Source of the DNA: Colletes latitarsis
Taxonomy: Eukaryota; Arthropoda; Insecta; Hymenoptera; Colletidae
NCBI RefSeq assembly: GCF_051014445.1
Contig: NC_135137.1
Span: forward strand, 33,419,501-33,483,500
Length of the DNA: 64,000 nucleotides
Direction of reading: 5' to 3'
Shown: piece by piece, positions 25,319 to 38,260 of the stretch
How positions within the stretch are numbered: the first letter of the stretch is position 1
Layout of the letters: every line of letters begins with the position of its first letter
Made by a program: the position numbers and the translations under genes
Notes under the pieces: generated by a model
What the model saw: only the letters and a program-made list of their open reading frames with translations
Told to the model about the DNA's origin: nothing
Database searches by the model: none

Positions 25319-28300
25319 CTGCCGGATAGTGTGAACAGCCAGTCGCCGTCAGATTTACAGATTGCTAAAGCACGTCGTTCAGTTTACATCGCGATTGAGA
25401 GGAATAATACTGTTTTCGAGATCGCCATTACGTTTAAATCTATCATACCCAAATCGAATCCCTTCTATTTCCTCGTCATTCAGTTTACACAGTCATTTAT
25501 GCACGAAACGTATAGACAGACAATTGACAGACGAAATTTTATTCCGTTTGAGCGTTTTAGAAAATCAAGTACGATCGATAGAATTTTTTATCATACTTAC
25601 GTAGTTTATACGAATGTCAAGTTTTTCGAAAAGCAAATATAAGATAAAGTATGCGAAGTGACACAGTTTTGGCAACTCTCCCGTATATCATTACGTTGAA
25701 ATCTCTATCATCGATGAAGTTATGGAATTTTAAGTGACCGAACTCCCAAGCTGTCGAGCGCTTTTAATCTATAATTACAAATTTTTGAAAAGCACATTTT
25801 TCAAATCAATGGACACAATGTCTCGAGGAACATTTCACCGATTTATTTATAATTTTCAGGGAACGTTCTGTGAAATCAAATAAATGCTCTAAGTACCATT
25901 CGCAAGCATAGTTTGATTTATTAAACACAACCAAATTATAAATAGAAATTTTGTCTTTAAATAGTGTGTATAGTAAATAGATAATAAAAATGCAGTCATT
26001 ATCGTTCCGTTCGTCGAAGTATCAATTCCGAGTAGATTCATAATAATCGTTTATCTTTTGATTCTTTGTTAAGCGTGCGAACGTGGTCGAGAAACATAGC
26101 GAACAGCGAGTAAGAATAATGCAGGCGAAACGAAGGCGGGGGAAAGAGGAAAGATCGAGGTTTAGGGTTGTCTGCGGTCTTAATAAAGTCGAGTCACGCT
26201 CCATACCGCGGGATCTCTAAATCGTCCTCAAACAAACTCGATCGTAGCCCTGATCGTTAACCTACGATCCGTTTGTTACACATCTTGGCTTCGGGTACTT
26301 TCTTCCTCGTTATTTCTCTTCTTCTTTTCGTCTGGCGCTCGATCGCGTGCAATCGTCGAGAGAGAGAGGAGGATAGTTCGACGCGATGAAGATATCAAAC
26401 GGATGCACAGCGGATAAAGAGGTGAAGAGGCACTTCCATCGGTAGGTTGTATAAATACCACGAGTCATGGAGACGAGAGAGTGCTTCGTAAATATTGATC
26501 GTTATTCTTGCGGTTCTCGCGTACTTCGGGAAAAGAAACGGCGCTGGAAAAGTCAAATCCTATGTATACAATGAGAGGGATGCCCATTTCCAGGGGATGT
26601 TTTCATCCTGCAGGATCGGAGGAAGACTGCCCGGTTGGTTGAAACCGCAGGCTTTCCAGCGGGCAGGTGTGTCGATTTAGGAGAAACATTCGTGTGCCGT
26701 TTACGGAAACCATGCGAACGCTCCGAGCTCCGATTTGTGTTTGCTCCTCCTGGGATTCATGCACGAAGAACTTCAACGTCGAGTTAGGGATCGAGTGCCT
26801 TGATTACTCGTCTCGTTACTCCATTTGGACAAACATTTTTGTTCCGCAATTTTTATTCGAATTTTAGTAATCGACTCATTATCGTATCGACGAGAATTTT
26901 CATCGAGGAGTTAAACAAATTAATTCTCAAGAATTTCGATGAGATTACAAAAATACTACGAGAAGTTTTTTTTATAGGAGATTTATAATAGAAGAAATAT
27001 AAAATATTACGCGCACTAATAAATGCTAGTAAATGTAGTTCCATTCATTTTAATGTTACAATCTAGTTATATAATAAATTTTTGACCCGTATAATTTCAC
27101 GATCTGATCGTTTCATAAGAGTAATAAATATCTGGTGCAAATTGATCGGTATTCAGAGCAATAATAAATGCGATGGATGATAAATTATATTAACGATGCT
27201 GTCGACGTTTCTGCCTTGATGTAAGGCCCCGGAAGGGAAATGAATAAATTTTCTGCAAATAAATATAATAAACAGCGTGTTATAACGAACGTGAAAACGT
27301 GTTATTACAAAAAGGAAGGATTCTGAATTTCATTTCTGAAATGAAGTTACAAAATAGTCGTTTCCATCTATAAATTATACCTACGTACTTTTCTTCCTGT
27401 TTAAATCAATTTAATTTTCAACTATTTAGTTCGAACGTTCAGTATTTCGGGAAAATTACTGATTTTCAAAACCCGGGAACGCTACAGAAATGGAATAAAG
27501 CGTAGCCAGGCGGAGATCAGTGATTTTCAATTGGCTTGTTCAACAGCCAAAGTTCCGAGAAAACTTCCCAACCGTCGAAGAACCATAATGAATTTTCAAG
27601 TACCTCCGGAAAAGGGAACCTGTGGGACGGTCGAAATCCTGTGCACACATTAGGTCGAATGGCAGAAGTGCGTTTGGGTTTCTTTGGTCCTCGAGGGTCT
27701 ATCGGCGGCTGGGACGGTCTGAATGAATCTGCAGTGAATCGGGAAGGCAGGTGCAGCGATTTGGAAATGGTAATTTCATGGCCGCGGAAAGTCCCACGGC
27801 GAATACCAAATCCAACAGTTACGCTCGGCTAATCGTCGCGTATCGTTTTCGATAATTCAGCGACGGGGATCGTATAATCACCTAATGGTCCTTGACTTTA
27901 ATAGTACCCGCCGATTCGATTATTTCTCCCTTCTTCGAATAGAGTTGCGTATCAAGAAAGTTGCACCGTTATTAATGCATCGGTATCGATGACGTTACCG
28001 CTGGAAATAAATCACCCCGAGGCGCGGACCGATGATAAATTAATCCATCGATATTGCCGCGATTTATTGCACGGATTTCGACGACCAATCCCGCGATAAA
28101 GGTTTCCTAGGCTACTTTCGAGGATCCTTGATTTTATGAGGTGAAAGCCTCGCTTGCTACGCTCTCGTCAATCACACGACGATTTAACAAAGGGATGGAG
28201 AAATGTAGGGGCATGCAAAATATACTAAATTGAAGAAAATTGAAATATTTTAAATAAAGATTCAAATGAAAGTCTAGAACTTCGTTACTGTCGAGTCATA

Positions 28301-29830
28301 TTTTCGCAAGTACAGGACGAAAAGGGGTCGCGTTTGATCCACGGAACAACCGTGATCCTTGGTCGTACATTGTGAAATACTTAACGGCCATCGATCATCA
28401 TTCTTCACCGACGTTCGCCGAATTCGTGAACACCAACGAGTCTGCACTAATACACAAGCGTCTCCACACCTTCTCCGAGCCCAATCCATTTCGCTTCATT
28501 ACGGATCCACCGCGCAGATCTCGGCTGACCCTGCCTTGAACTATGATTGGCCACGTCGCATCGATCCCCGCGTCGATCGTGATTGGCGACGTCTAGCGAA
28601 CGCGTAAACGCGTCATTTTATATCCTACACCGTACAGAGATCGTAAGTTTCCGAGTACTTCATACGACACTTTTGATTACATAATACAAATTACTGAAAC
28701 TATGTTGTTCGAATGTTGGAAACACCTTCGATCAATGCATATTGCAGGAGGTAGAATTATTAGACTATAACCACTGATCAGACTCGCGGTCCTTTGCTTT
28801 GACTTCGTCAGTAATGACAATCGGTGGGACTGGTGGTGGTACGGTTAATTCCATTTGTCGGCAACTTGTGATCTCAACATAGTACCTTCGTCATTGGACG
28901 CGCGAGAGCGTCGTTTCCACGGCTGGATCGGAGACGGTGAAACGCGAGCGATCGAGAACGATCGAAGACGGACGAAACGGTCCGCGTTAATTGATCTCGG
29001 GCGTCTCGAGATTGGCACCTGCGCGAATCGAAGGTTTCGGGAAGATGAGCGTGCGCGGCGATCGCGATAGATCGTTGGGATCCATTAGCCATTAGCCAAC
29101 GTTTACGCGCGTCAAGGTGTCCGCTGGAACAATGGAGCCGCCGAAATAGAAATCGATTTCTACGGCTTTCTTTTATCCGTCGATTTCTCGCTACTCGAGA
29201 CTCGCGCATTTCGCCATCTTCTCCGCATACTGCATTAACGTCCGAGACCACGCCACGCGTCCGTATTTGATTTGTAAAACGATCGGGCGTCCGTGCCGGT
29301 GAACACTGGCGTCGCTATTCGAAGAAGAATCTCTGGCCACCATTTTGTGGCGAACGAACCGTGAAAAATTTTCATTCGTAGCGGTAAAGTCGTGGAAAAT
29401 TAAATATTTTGTTGGGAGTGGTACGAAAGACTTGGTCCATTTTTATCCGTGGATGAAGAAACTTCCAAACAATTTTAAGCAATTTATTCGTGGTGTGTTT
29501 ACCGCAAGATTGGTAGTTAAATGAAATATTACAGGAGATACCGTACGACGCTTTCGGTTTTATAGTCTTGTTTTATTACACAACTTTATTATGTTGAAAA
29601 TATATCCAGGTTACAACCAGTCAACAAACTAATTTATGTTATCGTTGCCTGCAATGAACCGGTCGAAACGCAGCTAACAAGTTTTAGTTCGAACTAGGCA
29701 TCATTGTAGTGACTGAAAACAGAGCTTGACGTTAATCCTAGATTAGAATTTTAAGTTTGCTGTACTTTGTAGACGAACTTTTTTGTATGTAATGTAATAA
29801 TTTATTACGAAAACTGCTGGAACGAATCGA
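25319..29830. other. Spacer without a recognised gene
   Basis: A TATAAATA motif occurs at 26450-26457 on the plus strand without a following coding frame. A plus-strand frame at 27536-27832 has an acceptor-like site before it but only a weak donor and no family match. Confidence 0.35.
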
Positions 29831-29898
29831 GTAGAACATTCTTTATTATAACGTTCGTTATGCGAATGTTCTACCGTCGAAACACCATGCGAAGGTTC
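29831..29898. promoter_or_regulatory. Hairpin with three GAAnnTTC elements
   Basis: An 11-bp perfect inverted repeat (GTAGAACATTC at 29831-29841, GAATGTTCTAC at 29864-29874) encloses a second perfect stem (ATAACG/CGTTAT). Both arms contain GAAnnTTC (GAACATTC, GAATGTTC), and a third copy, GAAGGTTC, lies at 29891-29898. GAAnnTTC is the inverted-dimer core of heat-shock elements. Classical elements need a third adjacent unit at 5-bp spacing, which is absent. Function is therefore inference. Confidence 0.35.
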
Positions 29899-31755
29899 TA
29901 TTATTCGAACATAGTACGTCCTTGTAAAATATCCCTCCTCCCGTTGAAACAGTCTTTTATAAAACTGGCAATGTATGAGTTCACATCTAATAATAGCATC
30001 AAAGCAGAACCGGTGTGGGACTAACTACAGAAACGAGACGCGAGATAATTCATAAATCGGAGAGTACCATAACATTAGCAAGAATCTATGGTATTGGGAA
30101 AAGTTACTGAGATTAAAAATTTGAGAGAGAAAAAGAAGTTTCGTTCCAGATTACAGAATGAATAAAAAAAAATAGATGAGTTTTTGGGTACGTGGATAAT
30201 GTCTACCCTCTTACGGCAGAAGTCTGCATCGGGTCATTCTCTTATCCATGTTAATATAGCATAATATTATTAAAAACGTCATAAATGAATTTGTTGCTCA
30301 AGGATCCATAATTTTTATAGTAAATTTTTCCTTAAACTCAATAACTTCCGAGACATGTGAGAAAATGAACTTTTCACCTAAACTTTGAGGTCCTTTTTCA
30401 CCCCTTCTATACAAACCATTGCCTATAAGAACGAAACGTCTAATATTCTCGTAAGAATTTCGTGGGAATATTTGAGGGAAATCGGTGATTTACATTCCGG
30501 GGCGATTCCTCGTAAGTGTTAAACGATCGTGCAGACTCCGTCTCGGCTACGCCATTGAGCGTATCCTGGAATTCGACACACAGGCGATCTCCAGGCGCCA
30601 AGACAATGGTCCCTCCCCTCATCCCTCATTGTTTCGACCACGTCTGGAATCTTAAAAGACTATCCATTATTATACTCCCATCGAGAGATGCCAACCCTCT
30701 TCTTTGCCAGTGTCCGCGTAATAATTGAAAAGGCACGGGACACCTGCCCGTGAAATCGACGCGGCGTAGCCGTAGGTGTGCAACGGTGGTGAAAAATCAT
30801 GGCCGCCGCGTTGCGTCTTCTCCGAGGGCCTCTCTCCGCTTCCTACAATCCGCTCGAACCTTCGTCGCGAGGCCAGCGCGGCGTACGTGCTTAACTTACA
30901 TCATTACGCATTTGAATGGTCGGACAAATTATGTTCGTGGCGCGCGCGCGCGCGCTCGCGTGTGCACACGCGGTGTGTCCTGAAACCGAGAGGGCCGATC
31001 GGGGACGCCTTTTCAGGAGTCCTCGCGACGATACACGGGTTCGAGGACGGCGGATTCTTCGGGAATCGAAGCGAGCATAATGCGGCGAACGTACGTGTGC
31101 GGGCTGCATAATCCGCGGGTGAAACGCGCCGCCTGCCAGCGGAGCATAATGCCTCTACCCACCGAAGGTGTACCATATTACGAGGGAGGAAGGTGCCTTG
31201 CACTTTATCTAGACTCCCCCAGCATCTATTTGTATCTACGCTTATACGCGGGACGCGCATACAGGGCGATTCTACAAACTCGGACAATCTGCAACCCTTT
31301 TCTCACAAATCGTTTTTTCGTTCGGTGCACCTCGTTTTCTACGTTGGAATATGTATTTTTATTCAGGTAAATTGATTCTTCTCGTTATTCCCCACGTAAA
31401 AGTGTTAAGGTATAACCATTGAAAATGTTATACTTCACGAGATATTTTATATTTTATGTTTGTGTTCAATTTGTACCAAACGGAAAGATCATCTCATTAA
31501 AAGATAAGAGCTACAGCTTATCTCGGTTTCCAGAACCACCCCCGTACCGAGTAGTTCTCTACGAGTGGTTACAGGAACGAATCCAGAAGCCTTGAAGGGG
31601 ATGAAATCGTATTAACTGCATTTGAGGCTCTTTTATTTCCCAAATGCGAATGGAGTATTATTACAACAAATTTAAATTGCTCCACAGTTACAAGTCGTAC
31701 GAGCTAGAAAATGACGATGTCGATAGAGAGTGGCTAGAAAAGAAAAGCAGACGGT
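29899..31755. other. Spacer with an alternating CG tract
   Basis: No gene is recognised. A run of alternating C and G, then GTGTGCACACGCG (about 30937-30974), is of the kind that favours Z-DNA. A minus-strand frame at 30440-30622 begins MRGGTIVLAPGDRLCVEF and has a GTAAAT donor-like site after residue 43, but it has no acceptor and no match. Confidence 0.35.
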
Positions 31756-31846
31756 TCTAAAATTCCGTTCTTGATGTTCGTTTTATTTTGTCGTACGGAG
31801 TCATCCCCTATTAGATAGCCCACCCGTGGTTAAACACCCTGTATAC
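31756..31846 (-). mobile_element. End fragment of the TATACAGGG element family
   Basis: Read on the minus strand this begins TATACAGGGTGTTTAACCAC and continues with CAAAATAAAACGAACATCAAG. That is the same order of blocks as the terminal repeat of the copy at 45584-46765 (CCAAAATAAAACGAAAATCAAG). Only about 90 bases of one end remain and they are diverged. Confidence 0.65.
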
Positions 31847-34800
31847 AGCGTGGATATAAGTAAAGAGAGAGGCGGGTAACAGAGAGGGGAGACAGGGAAG
31901 AAAGTGGAGTGTCCGAGCGAGAGGGGAACGAAAAGGGATACAATAGCAAATGGTATTCTATTATTCCAGATGGGCATCGCGGTATCTCTCTCGCTCTTCG
32001 GCGGCTCCGCGAGCTTCGAGGAATGCAACTACGAAATCATTCTCCAATATCTCACCGTGGAGTCCTCTTTGTTTCCCCTCGTCCACGGATCCTTTTCTCC
32101 CGCGCCGCGCGACCACTGTCATCGGTAAGCAAACCCTAAAACTCCCGTCAACCCCCTCGGATTCTATTACAGCCCCGCCGGTCATTCATCATTCCGGTTT
32201 AATAATCCTCTTTCGGTGGTGGTGCATATTAATCGCGAACTTGATTGAGCGCATGCGTCTGAAATCACTGCTGCGAACCGATACCATTATTAGACCCTAA
32301 GGATGTATCGTAACTTTTTTTGGGTAAAAGGAATTCGTGAAGTCGGGACAGAGACAAGAGAAGCGAAAGATCGAGAGAACCATCGGCCAGTTTACTTTTA
32401 TTTATTTTTTAAACGCCTTCCTGCTCTTTTAACAACCTTCGATATATTAAAAAATGTTTTTGATACACAGAGTCTGATCAGATTTCGTTATTGAACGTTT
32501 CACTATGAGTATCACTTCTAAATTAATTATCTTTTTTCTATATATCGTAGGGTCTGGTTCCGTGTCTGTTAGCTCGAGGATTCTCAACGGGGGCCATATG
32601 GCTTACCAAACAGGGAGTGTTTTTTCTCTTGTCCAACATTTTTGTTCGCCGTTCGACTCCCCTGATGAGATAGTGCGACGATAAGTACTATCTTATGACA
32701 CTCCAGAGATTATAAGAAAGTCAGCAATAGACTCTTCAAATCGGTCCAGTGATTTGTGAGATCATCGAACATAAATCACAATCTCTATCTAAATATTAGG
32801 AATACTTTAAAATGTACTAGCAGGGAGGGTAAAAGAGAAGACGCTGGTTTAGAAAAATAGCATTAAAATCTGTGCTCGAATGGACGTTTTTTAGGTGGTC
32901 ACTCTATTTGGTTACGAAGAGTTGAGATGTTAAAATCCGTGGTGGTTCGCTCCTTTCCGCTCCATTCCCTCCCCCGCGGGACCGGCTGTCTCTGTGGTTA
33001 GAACGGAATAAGAAATTGCGGGCAATGATTCGGAACTAGTCCCTATCCCTGCCCCTCGCCGATATTTTTTCGCCGCTTGGCGTTCGTTTGCTCTGTTGCT
33101 TGGCGGCACAGGAAATATGCGATACGCGAAACGAACGCCTGACGGGTAGGCGGGTCCTACGCTCGTTTGTAACGCAACATTTGTGCTTTCGAACCTCTGA
33201 ACTTCGCCAGACACGCGAGAAATTCTGTTTGGTTCGCGCTTTAGTGCGTCCGCCCTCACGCGATCATTTTATCGGCTATAAGTCTCGATGATTTATTTCC
33301 CTTTAGCGGTAGATACCGTTTGGCGAGCAATAGGGGTGACGCAAGATTCATTGTTGCTTATACTACCGTATCCTTCTGTCGGATTAACTGGTCTCTGACT
33401 GTAAATGTTACCGAAATTAGATTTCAAGATCGGTGTACTTATCTTTCGTTATAATATTAGAAGCAAACCAAAGGAGCAATCTTAGTTTCTGAAATTAGAA
33501 GACTGTTAACTGTCGCGCTCGAGCATACTTGATCGTGGGTAACAATAGAATTCTACTTTTATTTTTAAAATAAACTTCTTTATTTAACACTCGTACAGAT
33601 GAGGTTCTGTTCGTATAACTTAATTGCATTATTCAAATTATAATTTTTATTGCATAGAAAGTCGGATTAAACGGATCAGCTTTTATTCATCGTTCGAAAT
33701 TTTCTATTTACACGATATTTCTCCTGTAAAACTGGTTGGAAGTCGCGTGGTACTATTTACTAGCCAGGTGGCCACACCTGGCGTCGTTGTACAGGCTACG
33801 TGACCGCTGTAAGGTCTCAAGTAGGAATCAACGATACCTCTGTGTAAAAAAAATGGTTCATAATACGGCCCGTAGATATTGGAAACCTAGCCCTCGTCCC
33901 GGGCATTAATCTGTTGCTACCTGCGTTCCAAGCGACCGTAAACATCTTTCATTGGTTCGTAAACGTACCTCTACCAGCAAGCCGGTCTTATCAATGGTGG
34001 GAGACACTGGGTCTCTGAATTTCTGCGAGTCAGTATTGTGATTACGTTCGAAACTTGTGCACGCGTCCTATCGCGAAAGTCCAAAATAGTGCGTAGTTCT
34101 CCGCTTCTTTCAAGACACTGCTCGGTAAGCGTTACGAAAATATTAAATATATCACGGAATTATGGCGAAACAAGTGTCCAAGCTACAAAATGGGCAAGTT
34201 AATTTTTTATTCGATTCGTATTTATGTAAGAGTGTAACGAATCTTCGGACAGTTCGTCAAACGCGATATTTTTATTCATTTGTATCGACAAATATGGCGT
34301 ATTATTATTAGACAAGATTATTTTAATAATCGATAGATAAAAATTGTGAAAATAGTTTCGTAATCGGTTATTTCCTTAAATAGACGACCACTGAACCATA
34401 TCTCGTGCGAAATGACAGAATGGAGCTTATATTAGCAAGTTGGTATTTTCAGGAATTTGAAGATTTAAGTAATTCGTTGAAGCGAACTTTTTAATATCTG
34501 TCACATAGTCGGATATTCCGAGCGCTGCTGGATGATACATTTAGAAGTAGCCAAAGATAGCTCCGTGCTTAAATTACTTTAGTTGGGAATTACGAATGTT
34601 TGGCATTCTGGGATTAACCCTAGGACTTTAGAGAGATCAACGAGTCCAGAGGGACTTGTAATTTATAGGCAAACAGATTTCGGATCAATGCTGGATTCCA
34701 TCCTCCAGGTCTTTTTCGAGACCAGAATTTTCTTGCTTTTATCTTTTCATTGCTATTATCGTCCTTTTTATTTAAATAGAGGATACCGTCCACTGCATGC

Positions 34801-35782
34801 TTTTATTTATGTATAAATAGAATGTATTAAATAAGTACACAGAGAAAGAATAGAGTGTTTTAGAACCGTAGCAAACTACTGCTTCAAAAAAAGAGAAAAC
34901 TAATCAAGTGTATTATATAATCCCAAAGAAGCAAACATAGAAACGTTCCGAGACTCGCGTAATCGAAACGAAAGTAAAATTTCTAATAAATGTGGTAGTC
35001 TAACCGTGAGAAAGTACAGGGAGCTACAATTAGAATTCAATTATGATAAACAGGCACGCGATGTAACAATCATGTAAATAATCCTCGTCGGAGGATAAAC
35101 GATAATTGCAACATTGATATTCCCGGTACATCGTGTTTGCATCGTACGCAAATAATAGAGATCGGGAATCGTCAATGAACAGCTGAACGTTTCAGCCCGT
35201 ACGAGAACGATTCCCTTATGTTTCGATTCTATTGCATGCGAAGAATATCATTCCGTGAGCGCGACAGGTGTGCTGGATCGCGTCGAACAATTTCACCTGT
35301 CGTGAATTTTGCCCGTACCTCGAGCACGTACTTAATGCTTGGAATCCGCTCGTTGACGTTTAGCATCCGCCAGCGCTATGACGAATCGAGACACGTGCTC
35401 GATTTCGACGAGAAAGTTGCACGATCGTACGTGGAAAACTCGATGCTCTATTATTTGAAATTTTGTGCCAGCCATCTGGAGTTTCGGACGCGACACGTGC
35501 GTTTAATTGAAATAAGAAGCGAATCAACGATGATCGACAGACGCGTTGCACGTGGTTTTGGATTTGCTCGTTGATGGGACAGAAACGTGAAACTAGTCGT
35601 AGTTAAGATATTTGAGAAATCCCTCGTGAATCGTCTCCCTACTCGATCGTGGCAAATCCACGCGTGTATTTTCCGCCAGCATTTCGGAAGGGTTGTTTTC
35701 CGCGTTTGATGCATGACCGAGTTAGAAAATTGTAGGCAAAGGTAGCCTAGAGCGGCAATCTTCATAAATGTGAATGCTTATT
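31847..35782. other. Spacer; exon-like segment at 31970-32124
   Basis: On the plus strand, ATTATTCCAG precedes 31970 and a GTAAGC donor follows 32124. They enclose an open, third-position-GC-rich frame of 51 codons plus two bases (contains FEECNYEIILQYL). Most other frames are also open there, so this may be chance. The remainder shows no gene. A palindrome of two E-boxes lies at 33763-33782. Confidence 0.25.
33763..33782. promoter_or_regulatory. Palindromic pair of CAGGTG E-boxes
   Basis: GCCAGGTG and CACCTGGC form perfect 8-bp arms around GCCA. Each arm contains CAGGTG/CACCTG, the site type bound by Snail/ZEB-class zinc fingers and some bHLH factors. No neighbouring promoter is identified. 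Confidence 0.3.
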
Positions 35783-36316
35783 GTACAAACTTAAATTCAC
35801 TTTCAATTAAATAAACAATTTATAATACAGTTTTATCGCACACCAGTTGTATAATCAATAAAAATTGGTGAAAGTTCTTCGGGTGCATAGTGTCAAAGTA
35901 AATATGAAAATAAATACAAAAGACAGTACAAATTAGAATAGTTGCTACATTTATAGGATAGAGGGTAAAAACCCCTTTAAAATGAGTGTTCGTTCAAATC
36001 GATAGCGTCAGTAATTCCGGAGATACAACGATTTTAATTTCAAGTCGATCGAATGGCTATTTCTGGAGATATAAGGGTTCGAAGCGTTTGTTTACTTTTC
36101 GACGCGAGTTCATTAACCTCACGCTCGAAAGAAAAAGAGGTCCGGCGTGTTAGACGGAGATAGGGATAGATAAACTAAAAAAATTCATTTTCCTTTACAC
36201 GACGATATTTCCAAAACGGAAAGTCTGATCGACATAAACCAAAAACCATTTTAAAGAGGAGTCCTTGCCACTTCTAACAGAACACAACTTCGGAACTGTA
36301 CGTGTGTAAACTTCAA
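35783..36316 (-). repeat. Dispersed repeat, family 1, copy B
   Basis: This is the inverted counterpart of 7718-8283. It includes the shared TTCGGGTGCATAGTGTCAAA segment and the CGAAGCGTTTGTTTACTTTTC segment read on the plus strand. It is about 30 bases shorter than copy A owing to small gaps on both sides. It has no coding capacity. Confidence 0.8.
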
Positions 36317-36970
36317 CTAGATTTAGCGTTAATTACATTTGTATTTTATCAATGGATCGTAGGTAATTTCATGCATCGATCAATATCCCTCGGCACGTTT
36401 ATTCGCTGGAACAGTGTTGAAACAGTGATTTCGTGAAACATCCTTTGAAATTACAATTTCATTAGAAACAGCGTTCACCGTAACACATCCGAAGATTTAC
36501 AGCCGTTCGATAGCATCTTAAGTGCGCTGACAGTCGCCGTAAGGGGTTAAAACCGATTACGTTAATTGTCCCCGGAGCAATTACCGGCGGACGTGCAAAG
36601 AAGAAAGAAACGTTGGGTCCGTCGAGTTACCTTTTTTTTTCCCTTTTCCGCGGGATCGACCGCGTCATCTGTCCCCTTTTAGGGGGTCCAACTTGGACGT
36701 CCATCGCCGCCGCGACCTATACGAAGACTCCGATCGCGAAGATAGCGATCGGGAATTCGCGTTCGAGCCTTCCGTGTTCGGGGCACCATAAAGAGCAACG
36801 AGTGTGCACCGAGCCTAATGTCGGTGCACCTCGACCGACTTCGTTCTCTGGGTACGGGTCTCCGTAGCCACGCACACAACCACTCGATTTAGCCTTAATT
36901 AGCTTAGTCCAAGCTTAACGCGGTCGGGATTCCGCGGTGAGTTTGTCTCTTCGATGCAGACGTGGACATA
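36317..36970. other. Spacer without a recognised feature
   Basis: I see no gene, repeat or strong motif. A short CpG-rich block at 36540-36870 gives overlapping frames on both strands. Confidence 0.4.
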
Positions 36971-38260
36971 TACGTACACCCCCGATCACAAGTATTGGGA
37001 CACCTGGTACCTCCTTTCCCACTTTTAAAGTACAAATTTCGTCATGGTTTCTTGCAGAAGAAAATTCGATTCAGGGTTTTAGTCGTCTTCGATACTATAA
37101 GGCCAGGATGTTAACAAGAATTATACAAAATTTTGATACGAGTGGATTGTATTACTAATGTAGTTACTAGTATTTATTTATTATTTATTACAATATATAT
37201 TTGTTGGAGATTAAAAAAGGAATAGATTGAATTTTGACTCCACTGGCATCGGCACCTGTTCAGGTATAATACTATGCAATTGATTAATCTAATCATCGAG
37301 TTGGTCCCATTCATTAATAATGTATATCAAGCGTACGTGGTGCGTTTCATGCGCTTTGCTATGGTCGGCTGCCTATGTTCGAATGTACTGAAACTATTGT
37401 TTCTGCGTGAGCCTCTGCTTATGTTAGGCTTATTTGAATATTTAGATGCATGGTATGACGTTCCATGCAGTGGGAAAGCCTAGAATTATGATATCATTTC
37501 CTGTAGATCAATTTCATTGGAATATTCCTGCAATAAAACATCGGAAAATCGACGTTTTATCGAGAGAAGATATTCATAGAATTTATATTCCGTAAGAAAT
37601 ATACGGAAAAACAAGAATTTCATAACTTTTCTTGGACGTCAACGAAATTAGCCGTTGCGAGTAATTATGCGCCGGAAAAACGGAGTCGTTCAACGATAAT
37701 CGTCGAAGATCGTTACGCGTAAACGTAAAGTCTGCCTCATAAATACTCGTTGAAATTAATCAACATCGGAATGTACCGTTTTTCCTAACGACTTCGTGAA
37801 GATGAACTTTCAAGGCTGCGTGGCAGCGAAAAAACCTCTATTAATCAGAGCTATGGGAACAACTACGAGATTACCAAAAAAAAAAAACACTCTGAAGGCC
37901 TACACAAGTAAAAACCTTCGATCGATGAAAAGACCTAATTTTCACTCAACTTCATATTTCCTTTGTGTAGAAAAATATCAAATGAGAGAACATTGCTCCA
38001 AGTTCTTGAATGTGCTTGTCATGTTTTTTTAGATTCATAATGAAGTAGTTGCTCCAAGGGAAGGAAATTCTCATCGAAAGATGGTCGCTGAGAAAAGAGT
38101 ACCTTTTGCCCCAATGTCTAGAATAGCGTTGTGTTCAATTGTTCCCAATTAAATTTGTACGAGTTATTACAAGTCGTTCGAACCTGTTAATTACCAAAAT
38201 AAATAAATATTATTTCGCGTTGGATAAGCGTTGTAATACTTCTGGACGGGGGTGTACGTA
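36971..38260. mobile_element. Decayed Tc1/mariner-like transposon
   Basis: Inverted ends match: CGTACACCCCCG, two different bases, CACAAGTATT on the left (36973 on); CGTACACCCCCG, then CAGAAGTATT on the right read from 38258 inward. TA dinucleotides flank both ends (36971-36972 and 38259-38260), the target duplication of the Tc1/mariner superfamily. The AAGTATTG-type inner part of the end resembles Tc1-class ends. At about 1.29 kb the length fits an element that once carried one transposase gene. Inside are only short broken frames (for example 37274-37483 and 37796-38032) without a recognisable DDE triad, so it is inactive or was non-autonomous. Confidence 0.65.

Noticed and set aside
26479..26680. 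Plus-strand frame beginning with a hydrophobic LIVILAVLAYFG stretch after a TATA box
   Set aside because: No ATG: an in-frame stop lies two codons upstream of the hydrophobic run, and no acceptor is present.
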